Below are positions 34,799 to 44,493 of a DNA stretch of 64,000 nt, in pieces. Numbering within the stretch: the stretch's first letter is position 1; the number at the start of each line of letters is the position of its first letter. The translations under genes and the position numbers were made by a program. The notes under the pieces were generated by a model. The model saw only the letters and a list, made by a program, of their open reading frames with translations. It did not search any database and was not told where the DNA came from. This DNA is from Roseibium sp. Sym1 (GTDB taxonomy: Bacteria > Pseudomonadota > Alphaproteobacteria > Rhizobiales > Stappiaceae). The DNA lies in the NCBI RefSeq assembly GCF_027359675.1, contig NZ_CP114786.1, positions 3,198,501 through 3,262,500 on the forward strand, read 5' to 3'.

Positions 34799-36316
34799 TC
34801 ACTCTTCGGTTTTCAGAAGGCCGGAAAAATGCGTCAGCAGGCGGTGCTTCAGGATCTTGCCGGTGGCCGCCACCGGGAGCGCCTCGACGACAAGGATCCG
34901 CGATGGACGCTTGTACCCGGCAAGCCGTGTGGAAACGTAGGCGCGCAGGTCGTCTTCGGTCACGGCTCCGTCCTGGGAGGGCTGCACGAAGGCCACCACT
35001 TCCTCGTCGCCATTCACCCGGCGGCCGACAACCGCCGACTGGACCACCGCCGGGTGATCGTTCAGCGCGGCCTCCACTTCCGGCGGATAGACGTTGAAAC
35101 CGGAACGGATGATGAGTTCCTTCGAGCGCCCAACGACATGTAGCCGGCCCTGGTCGTCCCACTTTCCGAGATCGCCGGTTCGCAGGAAGCCGTCATCGGT
35201 CATCATCGCGGCGGTTGCCGCGGGGTTTCGAAAGTAGCCCAGCATCACCTGAGGGCCGCGGGTCAGGATTTCGCCGACTTCGGCATCTTCGCCGACATCA
35301 AGGTCCAGCTTCAGTTCGACGCCCCGCAAGGGTGAGCCGACACTGATATCCGGATCCCCGATCCGGTTTCGTGTGCCGCAGACACCCGCCGTCGTTTCCG
35401 TCATGCCGTAACCGTTCTGAAGCGGCAGACCGTAAAAGGCTTCCGCCTTGCGTTTCCAGGCCGGATCGAGCGGGGCCGCGCCGGAAGACACGTATCGCAG
35501 GGTTTCCGATCCGAGTTTCTTCAGGCCCTGCGCCTCGGCATGGGCCATCAGCAGCGCATGCATCTGCGGGACCGCCGGCATTACGGTGGTTCCGGATCGC
35601 AATGCATGAAACAGGTCGGCAGGCACGAACCGTGTCACCAGTTCAACCATGGCCCCGGTATAGGCCGAGGCCATCAGCATGGAGGCGACACCGAAGACAT
35701 GGGTCAGCGGCAGGGCGCCGTAGACATGATCCTGCGGGCCGAGGCCACGCAGCTCGGACGAGGCGATGGCCGCAAAGACGAGATTGGCGTGGCTCAGCAT
35801 CACGCCCTTCGGATCGCCGGTTGTTCCCGTGGTGTAGAGAAGCAGTGCCGGGGGCGACGAGGTCTCGGGCAGGGGCTCCGGGTCGCTCGAGCCCGCAGCG
35901 ATGTGCAGGGCACCGAACCCTGTTGTGATTCCGGGCGCGATTCCGGCCGCGTCACCCGCGTGGGCGGCGGCTTCCTTGCTGACATTCGACGTGTAGAAGG
36001 TGAGTACGGGCTTCGCATGAGCGGTGATCCGCGCGATTTCGGCCGTCGACATGCGCGCATTGACGGGCACGGCCCAGGCGCCGATGCGCGAGCAGGCCAT
36101 CATCAGGACCGGGACGGCGAGACAGTTTTCCGCCACCACCAGCACGCGCTCGTTCGGTGCCGCCCCGTGGCTGCGCAACAGCGCCTCGGCCTCGGCAATC
36201 AGGCCGTGGTATTGCCGCCAGCTGTAGAGCGTGCCGTCACAGTCCTTGATCGCGGGTGCGTCCGGGCGCAAGGACAGGTGCTGTTCGACAAGCTCGTGAA
36301 TGCGGGCAAATGTCAT
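34799..36316 (-). CDS. Acyl-CoA ligase (AMP-forming), PimA-like
   Basis: 505 residues with the adenylate-forming motifs YTTGTTGDPKGV (about 170-181), GYGMTETTAG (about 305), the TGDLG / GRSKELI region (about 395-420) and the catalytic lysine in ATGKILK near the C-terminus. It activates a carboxylic acid to its CoA thioester at the cost of ATP. It is the last gene of a leftward unit of thioesterase, two acyl-CoA dehydrogenases, thiolase, FadB-like enzyme, regulator and TRAP transporter, and would act first on the imported acid. The set resembles the pim dicarboxylate genes of Rhodopseudomonas. Confidence 0.92.
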   Translation of the reverse strand: MTFARIHELVEQHLSLRPDAPAIKDCDGTLYSWRQYHGLIAEAEALLRSHGAAPNERVLVVAENCLAVPVLMMACSRIGAWAVPVNARMSTAEIARITAHAKPVLTFYTSNVSKEAAAHAGDAAGIAPGITTGFGALHIAAGSSDPEPLPETSSPPALLLYTTGTTGDPKGVMLSHANLVFAAIASSELRGLGPQDHVYGALPLTHVFGVASMLMASAYTGAMVELVTRFVPADLFHALRSGTTVMPAVPQMHALLMAHAEAQGLKKLGSETLRYVSSGAAPLDPAWKRKAEAFYGLPLQNGYGMTETTAGVCGTRNRIGDPDISVGSPLRGVELKLDLDVGEDAEVGEILTRGPQVMLGYFRNPAATAAMMTDDGFLRTGDLGKWDDQGRLHVVGRSKELIIRSGFNVYPPEVEAALNDHPAVVQSAVVGRRVNGDEEVVAFVQPSQDGAVTEDDLRAYVSTRLAGYKRPSRILVVEALPVAATGKILKHRLLTHFSGLLKTEE

Positions 36317-36735
36317 CGCCCTTCCTCCGTGCGGGATGTGCGGGCGCGTTTGAAGACGCCGATCGAGGTCGCGATCAGCCGGTCGTCCTCGTCGACCAGG
36401 GTCGCTTCCAGGTACAGAAGGGCCCGGCCGCCACCGGTCACCCTGGCAGTCGCCGTCACCCGCTTGCCGGCATGGGCGGGTGCCTGGAACTGCGTGGACA
36501 TTGAGATCGTCAGGAAAGGCGTGCGGCCCTTTGGGTCGACGGTCAGGGACGAGGTCGCTCCCATGGCATTGTCCAGGATCGTGGTCGCGATCCCTCCGTG
36601 AAGGACACCGTGCCGGTTCGAGTGCGCTTCCGTGACATCAAGACGGCAACGTGCACTGCCGTCCTCGTGGCCGATTTCCAGAACGTATCCGAGTGTCTTC
36701 TGGGCGCCGGTTTCTGCCTCTATGATCTCGATCAT
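36313..36735 (-). CDS. PaaI-type hotdog-fold acyl-CoA thioesterase
   Basis: 140 residues, one hotdog domain with the PaaI-type active-site segment NRHGVLHGGIATTILDNAMG (acidic residue near position 57). It would release CoA from stalled or excess acyl-CoA intermediates of the pathway. It overlaps both neighbours by 4 bp, showing tight coupling in the catabolic operon. Confidence 0.9.
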   Translation of the reverse strand: MIEIIEAETGAQKTLGYVLEIGHEDGSARCRLDVTEAHSNRHGVLHGGIATTILDNAMGATSSLTVDPKGRTPFLTISMSTQFQAPAHAGKRVTATARVTGGGRALLYLEATLVDEDDRLIATSIGVFKRARTSRTEEGR

Positions 36736-37844
36736 GCGGCGGAAAGCCTGATGAATCGCTCAAGGTGGAAATCCGTGTCCCCGAAGCGGTGATCGACCAT
36801 GGTCAGCCGCTTTGCAAAGTGACCCAGGGCGTATTCCTGTGTCATGCCGATGCCGCCATGCATCTGGATCGCTTCTTCCGCGACGAGCTTGCCCACGCGC
36901 CCGATCAGGTTCTTGGTGGCCGACACATGCAGTTCGCGCTCGCCGGCGCCGGACGCCAGATGACCGCAAAGATTGATCACGGCACTGCGTGCCTGTTCGA
37001 TTTCGATCAACATGTCGGCCATGCGATGCTGCAGCGCCTGGAACTTGCCGATCGGCTGGCCGAACTGGCGGCGCTGGCGCAAATAGTCGACCGTCAGCGA
37101 CTTGATGGTTTCCATCAGGCCGAGGGCCTCCGCGCACTGCGCGGCCGCCGCGCGCGCATTGGCGCGTTCGATCATCGGGAAGGCCTTGCCTTCCTCCGCG
37201 ACGAGGGCCGCGGCGGGAACACTGCAGTCCAGCGCCACTTCGGCGGCATGCCCGCCGCCATATACCGGATAGTCCCGCAGCTGGACTGCGTCCGCGGGGA
37301 CCAGGAACAGGGAGATGCCGGCTTCCGCGTCGGCGTCGCCGGAGGTGCGGGCGGACACCACCAGGGTGTCGGCGGCAGAGGCGTGGTGGACAACGGCCTT
37401 GCGGCCGGTGAGGTGCCAGCCGTCGCCGGTCCGCTCCGCGCGCGTCTGGACGCGGTTGAGATCGTAGCGCGAGGCCGGTTCGCCATGGGCAAATGCAACC
37501 AGGCGTCCGTCGATGATGTCACCGACCTCTTCGGTCCGTCCGGCCTCGCCGAGAAGACCGCCGGCGAGCACCGCGGTTTCGATAAGCGGCGTCACGGCAC
37601 CCGCACGGCCCAGTTCCTCGAAGACCACCATGATATCGAAGCCGCCGCCGCCGAAGCCTCCGTGTTCTTCGGGCAGCATCGCGCCGGGCAGTCCCATGTC
37701 GGTGAGGCCCTGCCACAGCGCGGTGTCGAGACCTGTCCCGTTTTCATCCGTCTGGCGGATGCCTTCAGGCGTGACATTGGCAGCCAGGTAGCGCCTGAGG
37801 CCGTCCTGCAGCATCTGGCGTTCTTCGGTCAGTTTGAAATCCAT
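36732..37844 (-). CDS. Acyl-CoA dehydrogenase, small (PimD-like) subunit
   Basis: 370 residues from ATG 37844 (MDFKLTEERQ); the frame is open upstream but overlaps the neighbour. N-terminal helical, middle beta and C-terminal helical acyl-CoA dehydrogenase domains are recognisable, e.g. QLRQRRQFGQPIGKFQALQHRMAD-type C-terminal sequence (about 275-300) and EEAIQMHGGIGMTQEY near 340. FAD-dependent oxidation of an acyl-CoA. The paired dehydrogenase genes one base apart suggest a heteromeric enzyme like PimC/PimD. Confidence 0.92.
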   Translation of the reverse strand: MDFKLTEERQMLQDGLRRYLAANVTPEGIRQTDENGTGLDTALWQGLTDMGLPGAMLPEEHGGFGGGGFDIMVVFEELGRAGAVTPLIETAVLAGGLLGEAGRTEEVGDIIDGRLVAFAHGEPASRYDLNRVQTRAERTGDGWHLTGRKAVVHHASAADTLVVSARTSGDADAEAGISLFLVPADAVQLRDYPVYGGGHAAEVALDCSVPAAALVAEEGKAFPMIERANARAAAAQCAEALGLMETIKSLTVDYLRQRRQFGQPIGKFQALQHRMADMLIEIEQARSAVINLCGHLASGAGERELHVSATKNLIGRVGKLVAEEAIQMHGGIGMTQEYALGHFAKRLTMVDHRFGDTDFHLERFIRLSAA

Positions 37845-37845
37845 T

Positions 37846-39042
37846 TCAGAGCTCCAGGATCGCCTTGGAAATGATCTGGCGCTGCACTTCGTTGGAGCCG
37901 CCGTAGATCGAGAGTTTCCGGTTGTTGAAATAGGCCTGGCTGGCGGGCAGGGCGTAGTCGGGTCCAACCGGTTCCACGTTCGAACCGTCCTCCAGCGCTT
38001 CGGAAACGAACGGCGCGGCATAGGGGCCGACGGCCTGGCGGGCGAGGGCATTGATCTGCTGGCGGATCACCGTGCCCTTGATCTTGAGCATGGAGCTTTC
38101 CGCGCCGGGGGCCTGGCCGTTGCTGGCGGCCGCAATCGTCCGCAGGTTGGTCGTCGCCATCGCCATCAGGTCGATCTCGACCTGGGCGACCTTGGCCGCG
38201 AAGAACGGGTTCGACATCAACGGTGCGCCGCCCTGCATCTGTTCGCCCGCGATGCGCTTCAAGGTGGTCAGGCCAGCCTGCGCATAGCCGACGCCGGCGA
38301 TGTTGGTGCGTTCATGGGTCAGAAGGTACTTGGCGTAGGTCCAGCCCCTGTTTTCCTCGCCGACAAGGTTGGACACGGGCACCTTCACATTGGTGAACCA
38401 GACTTCATTCACCTCCGGCTCGCCGTCGATCAGGACGATCGGGCGCACCTCGATGCCCGGGCTGTCCATGTCGATCAGCAGGAAGCTGATGCCCTGCTGG
38501 GGCTTGCCTTCCCTGGACGTGCGCACGAGGCAGAAAATCTTGTTGGCGTACTGGCCGAGGGTCGTCCAGGTCTTCTGCCCGTTGACGATGTAGTGGTCTC
38601 CGCTGCGTTCCGCGGTCGTCTGCACGTTGGCGAGATCTGATCCGGCGCCCGGCTCCGAATAGCCCTGGCACCACCAGTCGTCACCGTTCAGGATGCGCGG
38701 CAGGTAATGGGACTTCTGGGCGTCACTGCCGAATTTCATCAGCACCGGCCCGAGCATGGCAAGGCCGAAGGGCAGGATCCGGGGCGCGTGCGCCCGGGTC
38801 GTTTCTTCCTCGAAGATATGGCGCCGGACCGCATCCCAGCCCGTGCCGCCATGCTCCTTCGGCCAGGTGACGCCGAGCCAGCCGCGCGCGTTCAGGATGG
38901 CATGCCATTCCTCGTAGTCGGCCTTTGTAAGGCGCTTGCCGCGGGAGACCTTCTCGGAAAGTCTTGGCGGCAGTTCGCGGTCCAGAAAGGCGCGCACCTC
39001 GTCGCGGAAACCCGTCTGTTCGTCCGTGAAGTTGAGGTCCAT
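37846..39042 (-). CDS. Acyl-CoA dehydrogenase, large (PimC-like) subunit
   Basis: 398 residues with the order of motifs of PimC-type dehydrogenases: WPKEHGGTGW (about 69-78), GYSEPGAGSDLA (about 128-139), TWTTLGQYAN (about 158-167) and KLSIYGGSNEVQRQ near the C-terminus. FAD-dependent, oxidising the acyl-CoA made by the ligase. Together with the smaller dehydrogenase it probably forms one enzyme acting on a dicarboxyl-CoA or other special acyl-CoA; the assignment to dicarboxylates rests on gene order and overall resemblance. Confidence 0.93.
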   Translation of the reverse strand: MDLNFTDEQTGFRDEVRAFLDRELPPRLSEKVSRGKRLTKADYEEWHAILNARGWLGVTWPKEHGGTGWDAVRRHIFEEETTRAHAPRILPFGLAMLGPVLMKFGSDAQKSHYLPRILNGDDWWCQGYSEPGAGSDLANVQTTAERSGDHYIVNGQKTWTTLGQYANKIFCLVRTSREGKPQQGISFLLIDMDSPGIEVRPIVLIDGEPEVNEVWFTNVKVPVSNLVGEENRGWTYAKYLLTHERTNIAGVGYAQAGLTTLKRIAGEQMQGGAPLMSNPFFAAKVAQVEIDLMAMATTNLRTIAAASNGQAPGAESSMLKIKGTVIRQQINALARQAVGPYAAPFVSEALEDGSNVEPVGPDYALPASQAYFNNRKLSIYGGSNEVQRQIISKAILEL

Positions 39043-39044
39043 GA

Positions 39045-40226
39045 CTAGTCTCCGAAAATTTCAAACAGGCCCGCGGCGCCTTGCCCGCCGCCGACACACA
39101 TGGTGACGACACCGAGCTTCGCCTGCCGGCGCCGGCCTTCGAGCAGCAGGTGTCCGGTCATGCGCGCTCCGGTCATGCCGAAAGGATGGCCAATGGAAAT
39201 GGAGCCGCCGTTGACGTTGAGTTTCGTGTCGTCGATGCCGAGCCGGTCGCGGCAATAAAGGACCTGGCTTGCGAACGCCTCGTTCAGCTCCCACAGGTCG
39301 ATGTCATCCACCGTCAGGCCATGACGTTCCAGCAGGCGCGGCACCGCGAAGACGGGACCGATCCCCATCTCGTCCGGCTCGCACCCGGCAACGGCATAGC
39401 CGAGATAGCGGCCGAGCGGTTTCAGGCCGGCCTTTTCCGCTTCGCGTTCATCCACCATCACCAGAGCGGCGGCGCCGTCTGAAAGCTGGGAGGCATTGCC
39501 GGCGGTGACGAACTTGCCGTCGCCCATGACCGGCGGCAGCCCCGCGAGCCCCTCAAGGGTGGTCGACGGCCGGTTGCATTCATCCCTGGAGATGGTCACG
39601 TCCTGATACGTGACGTCGCCGGTGGCCTTGTCGGTGACGGCCTTTGTGACGTCAATCGGCACGATCTCGTCCCGAAACAGGTCCGCCTCCTGTGCGGCGG
39701 CGGTCCGCTGCTGCGATTTGAGGGCCAGTGCGTCCTGGTCCTCGCGGCTGATGCCGTAACGCGACGCAACCGTGTCGGCGGTATCGATCATGGTCATGTA
39801 GAGGTCGGGCCTGTTTGCCTCGATCCAGGGCTCGCGCGAGAGGCGCGGTACCGGCTGGTTGAGGGAGATGCTTTCCGCTCCGCCGACAAGGACGGCCCTG
39901 GCACCTTCGGCCGCGATCATCTGGCCGCCCATGGCAATGGCCTGAAGGCCCGAGGCGCAGAAGCGGTTGACCGTGGTGCCGGCGACATCGACCGGAAGAC
40001 CGGCCCGGACCACGGCCTGCCGACCGAGGTTGCCTCCGGTGACGTGTTCGGGATAGCCGGTTCCCCAGATGGAATCTTCCAGCAGGACCGGGTCGATCCC
40101 GGCCCGGTCGACGGCATGGCGGGCAATGTGGCCGGCCATGGTGACGCCGTGGGTGCGGTTGAAGGCGCCGCGCGCGGCCTTGCCGATCGCCGTGCGGGCG
40201 GTGGAAACGATGACGGCCCGGGTCAT
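39045..40226 (-). CDS. Acetyl-CoA acyltransferase (thiolase), PimB-like
   Basis: 393 residues from ATG 40226. Thiolase catalytic residues: Cys90 in NRFCASGLQA, His in SIGHPFGMTGAR and the second Cys in TMCVGGGQGAAGLF. It cleaves 3-ketoacyl-CoA to acetyl-CoA plus a shortened acyl-CoA. It overlaps the FadB-like gene by 4 bp and lies 2 bp before the large dehydrogenase gene. Confidence 0.94.
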   Translation of the reverse strand: MTRAVIVSTARTAIGKAARGAFNRTHGVTMAGHIARHAVDRAGIDPVLLEDSIWGTGYPEHVTGGNLGRQAVVRAGLPVDVAGTTVNRFCASGLQAIAMGGQMIAAEGARAVLVGGAESISLNQPVPRLSREPWIEANRPDLYMTMIDTADTVASRYGISREDQDALALKSQQRTAAAQEADLFRDEIVPIDVTKAVTDKATGDVTYQDVTISRDECNRPSTTLEGLAGLPPVMGDGKFVTAGNASQLSDGAAALVMVDEREAEKAGLKPLGRYLGYAVAGCEPDEMGIGPVFAVPRLLERHGLTVDDIDLWELNEAFASQVLYCRDRLGIDDTKLNVNGGSISIGHPFGMTGARMTGHLLLEGRRRQAKLGVVTMCVGGGQGAAGLFEIFGD

Positions 40227-42307
40227 TGCGCGTCTTCCCTGTTGAGATCGGAGAAGGTCCGCCCTTCCTCGACCAGCCGGACCAGGAGCGGTGCGGGTTG
40301 CCAGAAATAGGGATCGTCTGTTTCCCAGGACCTGATGTCGTCCAACAGTCCTGCCAGTCCCTGCGTGTCTGCCCAGAGCATCGGCCCGCCGCGCCACCGG
40401 GGAAAGCCGTAGCCATAGAGAAGCGTCACATCGACATCGAGCGGACGGCGGGCGATGCCTTCCTCGACCACCCTGGCGGCCTCGTTGACCATCGCTGCCA
40501 TGTAGCGGCGCACGATTTCGTCCGGGCCGAGGGGGCGTTGCCGGTGCCCTTTGCGGGCTTCTTCCAGAAGCGGCTCCACGTCCTTGTTCGGTGACGCCTT
40601 GCCGTCCTGATAGGTGTAGTAGCCGCGCCCGGTTTTCCGCCCGAGCCAGCCCTTGTGGTACATCTCGTCGCCCCAGGTGGGGACGATGTCGCGGGGGTCA
40701 CGGGTCGCCGCCTTGCGCTGACGGGTCATGTAGTTGATGTCGAGCCCGGCGAGATCGCCCATCTCGAACGGTCCCATCGGCAGCCCGAAATCCCTGATGG
40801 CCGTGTCGATGTCCCAGGGCGACGTGCCTTCCAGGATCATCCGGTCCGCCGCACCGCGGTAGGTGGACAGAATGCGGTTGCCGATAAAGCCGTCGCAGAC
40901 ACCGGACCTGACGGCGACCTTGCCGAGGCGTCTGGCAAGGGCAAAGGCGGTTGCCGTGACATCGGCTGCCGTGCTGTCGGCAACAACGACTTCCAGCAGC
41001 TTCATGACATGGGCCGGCGAGAAGAAATGCAGCCCGATGACATCGCCGGGGCGGGCCGTGGCGCCGGCAATTTCATTGACGTCGAGATAGGAGGTGTTGG
41101 TGGCCAGGATGGCGCCCGGTTTCATCACCGCGTCGAGAGAGGTAAACACCTCCTTCTTGACGGCCATGTCCTCGAAGACAGCCTCGATGGCCAGATCGGC
41201 CGCGCCGAGCGCGGCATAATCCGTCACTGTCGCGAGTGCCGCCAGGGCGGGCTCAAGTCTGCTCTCCGCAAGCTTGCCGCGTTTCACGGCGGCTGCGAGA
41301 TTGGCCGAGATGGTCGAGCGGGCCTTGTCCGCCGCGGCATCGTCCCGTTCGAGCAATGTCACGGACAGTCCCGCAAGCAGGCACGAGGTCGCAATGCCGG
41401 CCCCCATGGTGCCGCCGCCGATCACCCCGACATGGGCAAGGGTGCGCGGCGCCACGCCTTCCAGGTCGGGCAGCTTTGCGACCTTCCGGTCGTTGAAAAA
41501 CGCATGGATAAGCCCGGCGCGTTGCGGCGTGTCCAGAAGGTCCAGAAAGCACCGCCGTTCCTCGGCCATGCCTTCGGCGAATGGCAGGCGTGTCGAGGCT
41601 TCGACAACATCGATCGCCTTGAGCGGGGCAATTTCACCGCGGGCCTTTTTCTTCCAGACGGCGCGGGCCTCCGCAAAGGCGCCTTCGTCGAATTGCGGGT
41701 TGGGCAGCTCGCTGACCCTGCGGACGGGAGCCCCCTTTTCCGCAATCTCCCTGGCAAAGGCGAGGCCGGCCGTGCGCACGTCGCCATCGGCAACACGGTC
41801 CACCAGACCGATTTCCAATGCCTCCTGCGCAGAAATCGAACCGCCGGCGGGCATCATCGCGAGCGCCGGCGCCACACCGGTCAGACGGGGCATGCGCTGG
41901 GAGCCGCCGGCGCCGGGTACAAGGCCGAGCTTGACCTCCGGAAAACCGAAACGCGCATCTTTCGTCGCCAGGCGGTAATGGGCTCCGAGCGCGATTTCGC
42001 AGCCGCCGCCGAGGGCGGGGCCGTGGACGGCCGCGACCACCGGTTTGCGGCTGCTTTCGATATGTGTGCAGACATCGGGAAGAAAGGGTTCAAGGGGCGG
42101 TTTTCCGAATTCCGAAATGTCCGCTCCCCCGATGAAGAGTTTCCCCTCGCCGACAATCAGGGCAACGGCGGCATCGTCCCCGGCAAAGCGGTCGAACGCC
42201 TCCCACAGGCCCTGCCGGACCGCTTGCCCGAGCGCGTTGACCGGAGGATTGGCAATCGTGACGACCGCGATGGTGCCTTGTCGTTCGTAGCGTACAATTT
42301 CCGTCAT
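40223..42307 (-). CDS. Bifunctional enoyl-CoA hydratase / 3-hydroxyacyl-CoA dehydrogenase (FadB/PimF-like)
   Basis: 694 residues. N-terminal crotonase domain (about 1-190) with GPALGGGCEIALG for the oxyanion hole and catalytic Glu in PEVKLGLVPGAGG; 3-hydroxyacyl-CoA dehydrogenase NAD-binding domain (about 295-475) with GGGTMGAG and the catalytic His in GLHFFSPAH; two C-terminal dimerisation repeats (about 480-680). It catalyses the hydration and second oxidation of beta-oxidation. Length and order match PimF/FadB-type proteins. Confidence 0.95.
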   Translation of the reverse strand: MTEIVRYERQGTIAVVTIANPPVNALGQAVRQGLWEAFDRFAGDDAAVALIVGEGKLFIGGADISEFGKPPLEPFLPDVCTHIESSRKPVVAAVHGPALGGGCEIALGAHYRLATKDARFGFPEVKLGLVPGAGGSQRMPRLTGVAPALAMMPAGGSISAQEALEIGLVDRVADGDVRTAGLAFAREIAEKGAPVRRVSELPNPQFDEGAFAEARAVWKKKARGEIAPLKAIDVVEASTRLPFAEGMAEERRCFLDLLDTPQRAGLIHAFFNDRKVAKLPDLEGVAPRTLAHVGVIGGGTMGAGIATSCLLAGLSVTLLERDDAAADKARSTISANLAAAVKRGKLAESRLEPALAALATVTDYAALGAADLAIEAVFEDMAVKKEVFTSLDAVMKPGAILATNTSYLDVNEIAGATARPGDVIGLHFFSPAHVMKLLEVVVADSTAADVTATAFALARRLGKVAVRSGVCDGFIGNRILSTYRGAADRMILEGTSPWDIDTAIRDFGLPMGPFEMGDLAGLDINYMTRQRKAATRDPRDIVPTWGDEMYHKGWLGRKTGRGYYTYQDGKASPNKDVEPLLEEARKGHRQRPLGPDEIVRRYMAAMVNEAARVVEEGIARRPLDVDVTLLYGYGFPRWRGGPMLWADTQGLAGLLDDIRSWETDDPYFWQPAPLLVRLVEEGRTFSDLNREDAQ

Positions 42308-42334
42308 TCTGTCCCTGTTCCCTGGTGAAATCGT

Positions 42335-43159
42335 CTAGTCGCGGCGGACTGTCATCGAAGGCGGCTGGCCCATCATCCGTTCCAGTTCCTTGACCGCATC
42401 GTTGAGCTTCGGGCCGACTTCCGTTTCCATGCGTTCCACGCTCAGGTCCTGGGGCATGGCCCCGCAGGTGAAGATCACGGGCTCGGCGAGGTCCCGGGTT
42501 GAAAACGGTTTGGAAACGGCGTGGATGGTTGTTGCGAAATAGTCTTCGGGCGGTGTGATGGAAAACCCGCGTGCGACCAGCTGGCCATAGGCGTCGTCGC
42601 GGATCGCCACCGCGCTTTCCATCGTGAGACCGCGGTCGCCGCCGGCATCGGCGACGGTTTTCTCAAAGAGCTCCTGCGACAGTGCCGCCAGAAGTGCATG
42701 GCCCGAGGACGAGCCTCTGACCGGCACCCTGTGGCCGACTTCCAGCCAGAGCGAGGAGACGCCGCGCGGCCGCCATGTCTTGACGATCAGCAGCTTGGAT
42801 TCGTCGCGCACCAGCAGCAGGGCGAGGGTGCCGGTTTCATCCGCCAGCCGCTGCATGATCGGGCCGGAAATGTCGACAAAGGAAATCGACGCCTGCGCGA
42901 CGTTCCCGAGGGCCAGCAAGGCCGGGCCGGGGCGATAGCGGTCATGCCGGCGGGCATGGGTCAGATATCCCAGGGACTGCAATGTGAACGTGAGCCGCGA
43001 GACGGTGCTTTTGGGAAGGCCGGTGCGCTCGGAAATCTCGGCGTTGCCCAGACCGTCGTCCGACGCCCGGAAGGCGCGCAGGACCGTGAGCCCCCGGGCG
43101 AGGGTGGTGGCGAAGCGGCGGTCGGTCGAGGCAGGCGTCTGGTCCATGGTCATTCTCAC
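42335..43159 (-). CDS. IclR family transcriptional regulator
   Basis: About 274 residues if started at GTG 43159; ATGs at 43153 and 43147 are alternatives. Winged helix-turn-helix (about 17-75, with ISERTGLPKSTVSRLTFTL) and the IclR effector domain (about 85-260). It lies inside the operon between the transporter and the enzyme genes, overlapping the dctM end. The perfect palindrome at 46136-46162 upstream of dctP is its probable operator, making it an autoregulator of the whole unit that responds to the imported acid or its CoA ester. Confidence 0.92.
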   Translation of the reverse strand: MRMTMDQTPASTDRRFATTLARGLTVLRAFRASDDGLGNAEISERTGLPKSTVSRLTFTLQSLGYLTHARRHDRYRPGPALLALGNVAQASISFVDISGPIMQRLADETGTLALLLVRDESKLLIVKTWRPRGVSSLWLEVGHRVPVRGSSSGHALLAALSQELFEKTVADAGGDRGLTMESAVAIRDDAYGQLVARGFSITPPEDYFATTIHAVSKPFSTRDLAEPVIFTCGAMPQDLSVERMETEVGPKLNDAVKELERMMGQPPSMTVRRD

Positions 43160-44493
43160 ATTGAATTCGGGATCAGAAGCGACAGTATCGGGAATGCCAT
43201 GATGAGGGCCAGCACCACGACATCGATATACAGAAACCGGAGGATGCCCGAGAAGATGCGGTCAATCGGCACCTGGCGGCCGACCACCGAGCCGATGACG
43301 AAGACGTTGAGCCCGACCGGCGGCGTGATCAGTCCGATTTCCAGGAGCTTGATGACGACAACGCCGAACCAGATGAGGTCGAGGCCGTAGCCCTCGATCA
43401 GGGGAACGAGGAGCGGCAGGGTCAGCACCATGATCCCGATCGGGTCGAGAAACATGCCGAGCAGAAGGTAGATCGCGGCAACCGCGAGCATCAAAACGAC
43501 AACGTTCAACTCGGCCTGCTGCACGGCGGTGACGATGTCGCCGGCAACGCCGGTCAGGGCAACAAAGGCGACAAAGATCTTGGCGCCTGCGGCGATTATG
43601 AAAATCGACGTGGTCTGGATGACGGTTTCCCGCAGGGCCTCGACAACGGATCGCATGGTCAGGCGGCGTTGAAGAAAGCCGATCAGCAGCGCGACGGAGA
43701 CGCAGACCGCGGCTGCCTCCGTGGCCGTGAAGATGCCGCCATAGATGCCGGCGACGATGATGACGAACAGCAGGACCGCGGGCCAGGCCTCGATGGCTGC
43801 CTGGAGGCGTGCCGCGCGGGTGACGGCGGCCTCGTGAACCGGGGCCGCCGACGGGTCGCGCATCACCCAGATCCAGATCACCAGGACGAAGCCCAGCAGG
43901 GATATGATCCCCGGGATGATACCGGCAAGGAAGAGCGAGGAGATCGATGTTTCGGTGAAGATGCCGTAAATGATGAAGAGAACCGACGGCGGTATCAGGC
44001 TGCCAAGCGTGCCGCCCGCGGCCACGGATGCGGTGGCCAGGCGCTTGTCGTAGCCCATGCGCAGCATTTCCGGGGCGCAGATCCGGCCCATGGTCGAGGC
44101 GCAGGCGATGGACGATCCCGTGATGGCGGAAAACCCGCCGCAGCCGACCACGGATGCCATTGCGACGCCGCCGGGAATGGCGGCCAGCCAGACGCGGGCG
44201 GCGTGGTAGATCCGGGTGGTGATCTCGGCCCTGTAGGCGATGTGCCCCAGAGCGACGAACAGCGGGATCATGGAAAGATCGTAGCTGTGGATCAGGTCGA
44301 AACTGTTGGAATAGACGAGGCTCGATGTCGGGCGGATTGCGCGCTCCGGCATGAAGGTTCCGGTCCTGAAGGCGAACATCACGAACGTGCCCGCCGCCGC
44401 GACGCCGGCAAGGGCGAAGGCAATCGGAACACGCAGGCCCAGAAGCACGATCAGGGCGGCAAAGGCACACAGGCCGACCAGGGTCCCGTCCAT
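43156..44493 (-). CDS. TRAP transporter large permease, DctM family
   Basis: 445 residues from ATG 44493, which overlaps the dctQ stop (ATGA). About 12 membrane segments; typical DctM segments include GCGGFSAITGSSIACASTMG, LGSLIPPSVLFIIYG and GLITPPVGLNVFV near the C-terminus. It imports the acid bound by the DctP protein encoded at 45072. Its substrate is likely a dicarboxylate or related acid, judged from the enzyme genes downstream. Confidence 0.94.
   Translation of the reverse strand: MDGTLVGLCAFAALIVLLGLRVPIAFALAGVAAAGTFVMFAFRTGTFMPERAIRPTSSLVYSNSFDLIHSYDLSMIPLFVALGHIAYRAEITTRIYHAARVWLAAIPGGVAMASVVGCGGFSAITGSSIACASTMGRICAPEMLRMGYDKRLATASVAAGGTLGSLIPPSVLFIIYGIFTETSISSLFLAGIIPGIISLLGFVLVIWIWVMRDPSAAPVHEAAVTRAARLQAAIEAWPAVLLFVIIVAGIYGGIFTATEAAAVCVSVALLIGFLQRRLTMRSVVEALRETVIQTTSIFIIAAGAKIFVAFVALTGVAGDIVTAVQQAELNVVVLMLAVAAIYLLLGMFLDPIGIMVLTLPLLVPLIEGYGLDLIWFGVVVIKLLEIGLITPPVGLNVFVIGSVVGRQVPIDRIFSGILRFLYIDVVVLALIMAFPILSLLIPNSM

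Noticed and set aside
40655..42328. A 557-codon plus-strand frame over the FadB-like gene
   Set aside because: Shadow of a gene with complete crotonase and dehydrogenase motifs.
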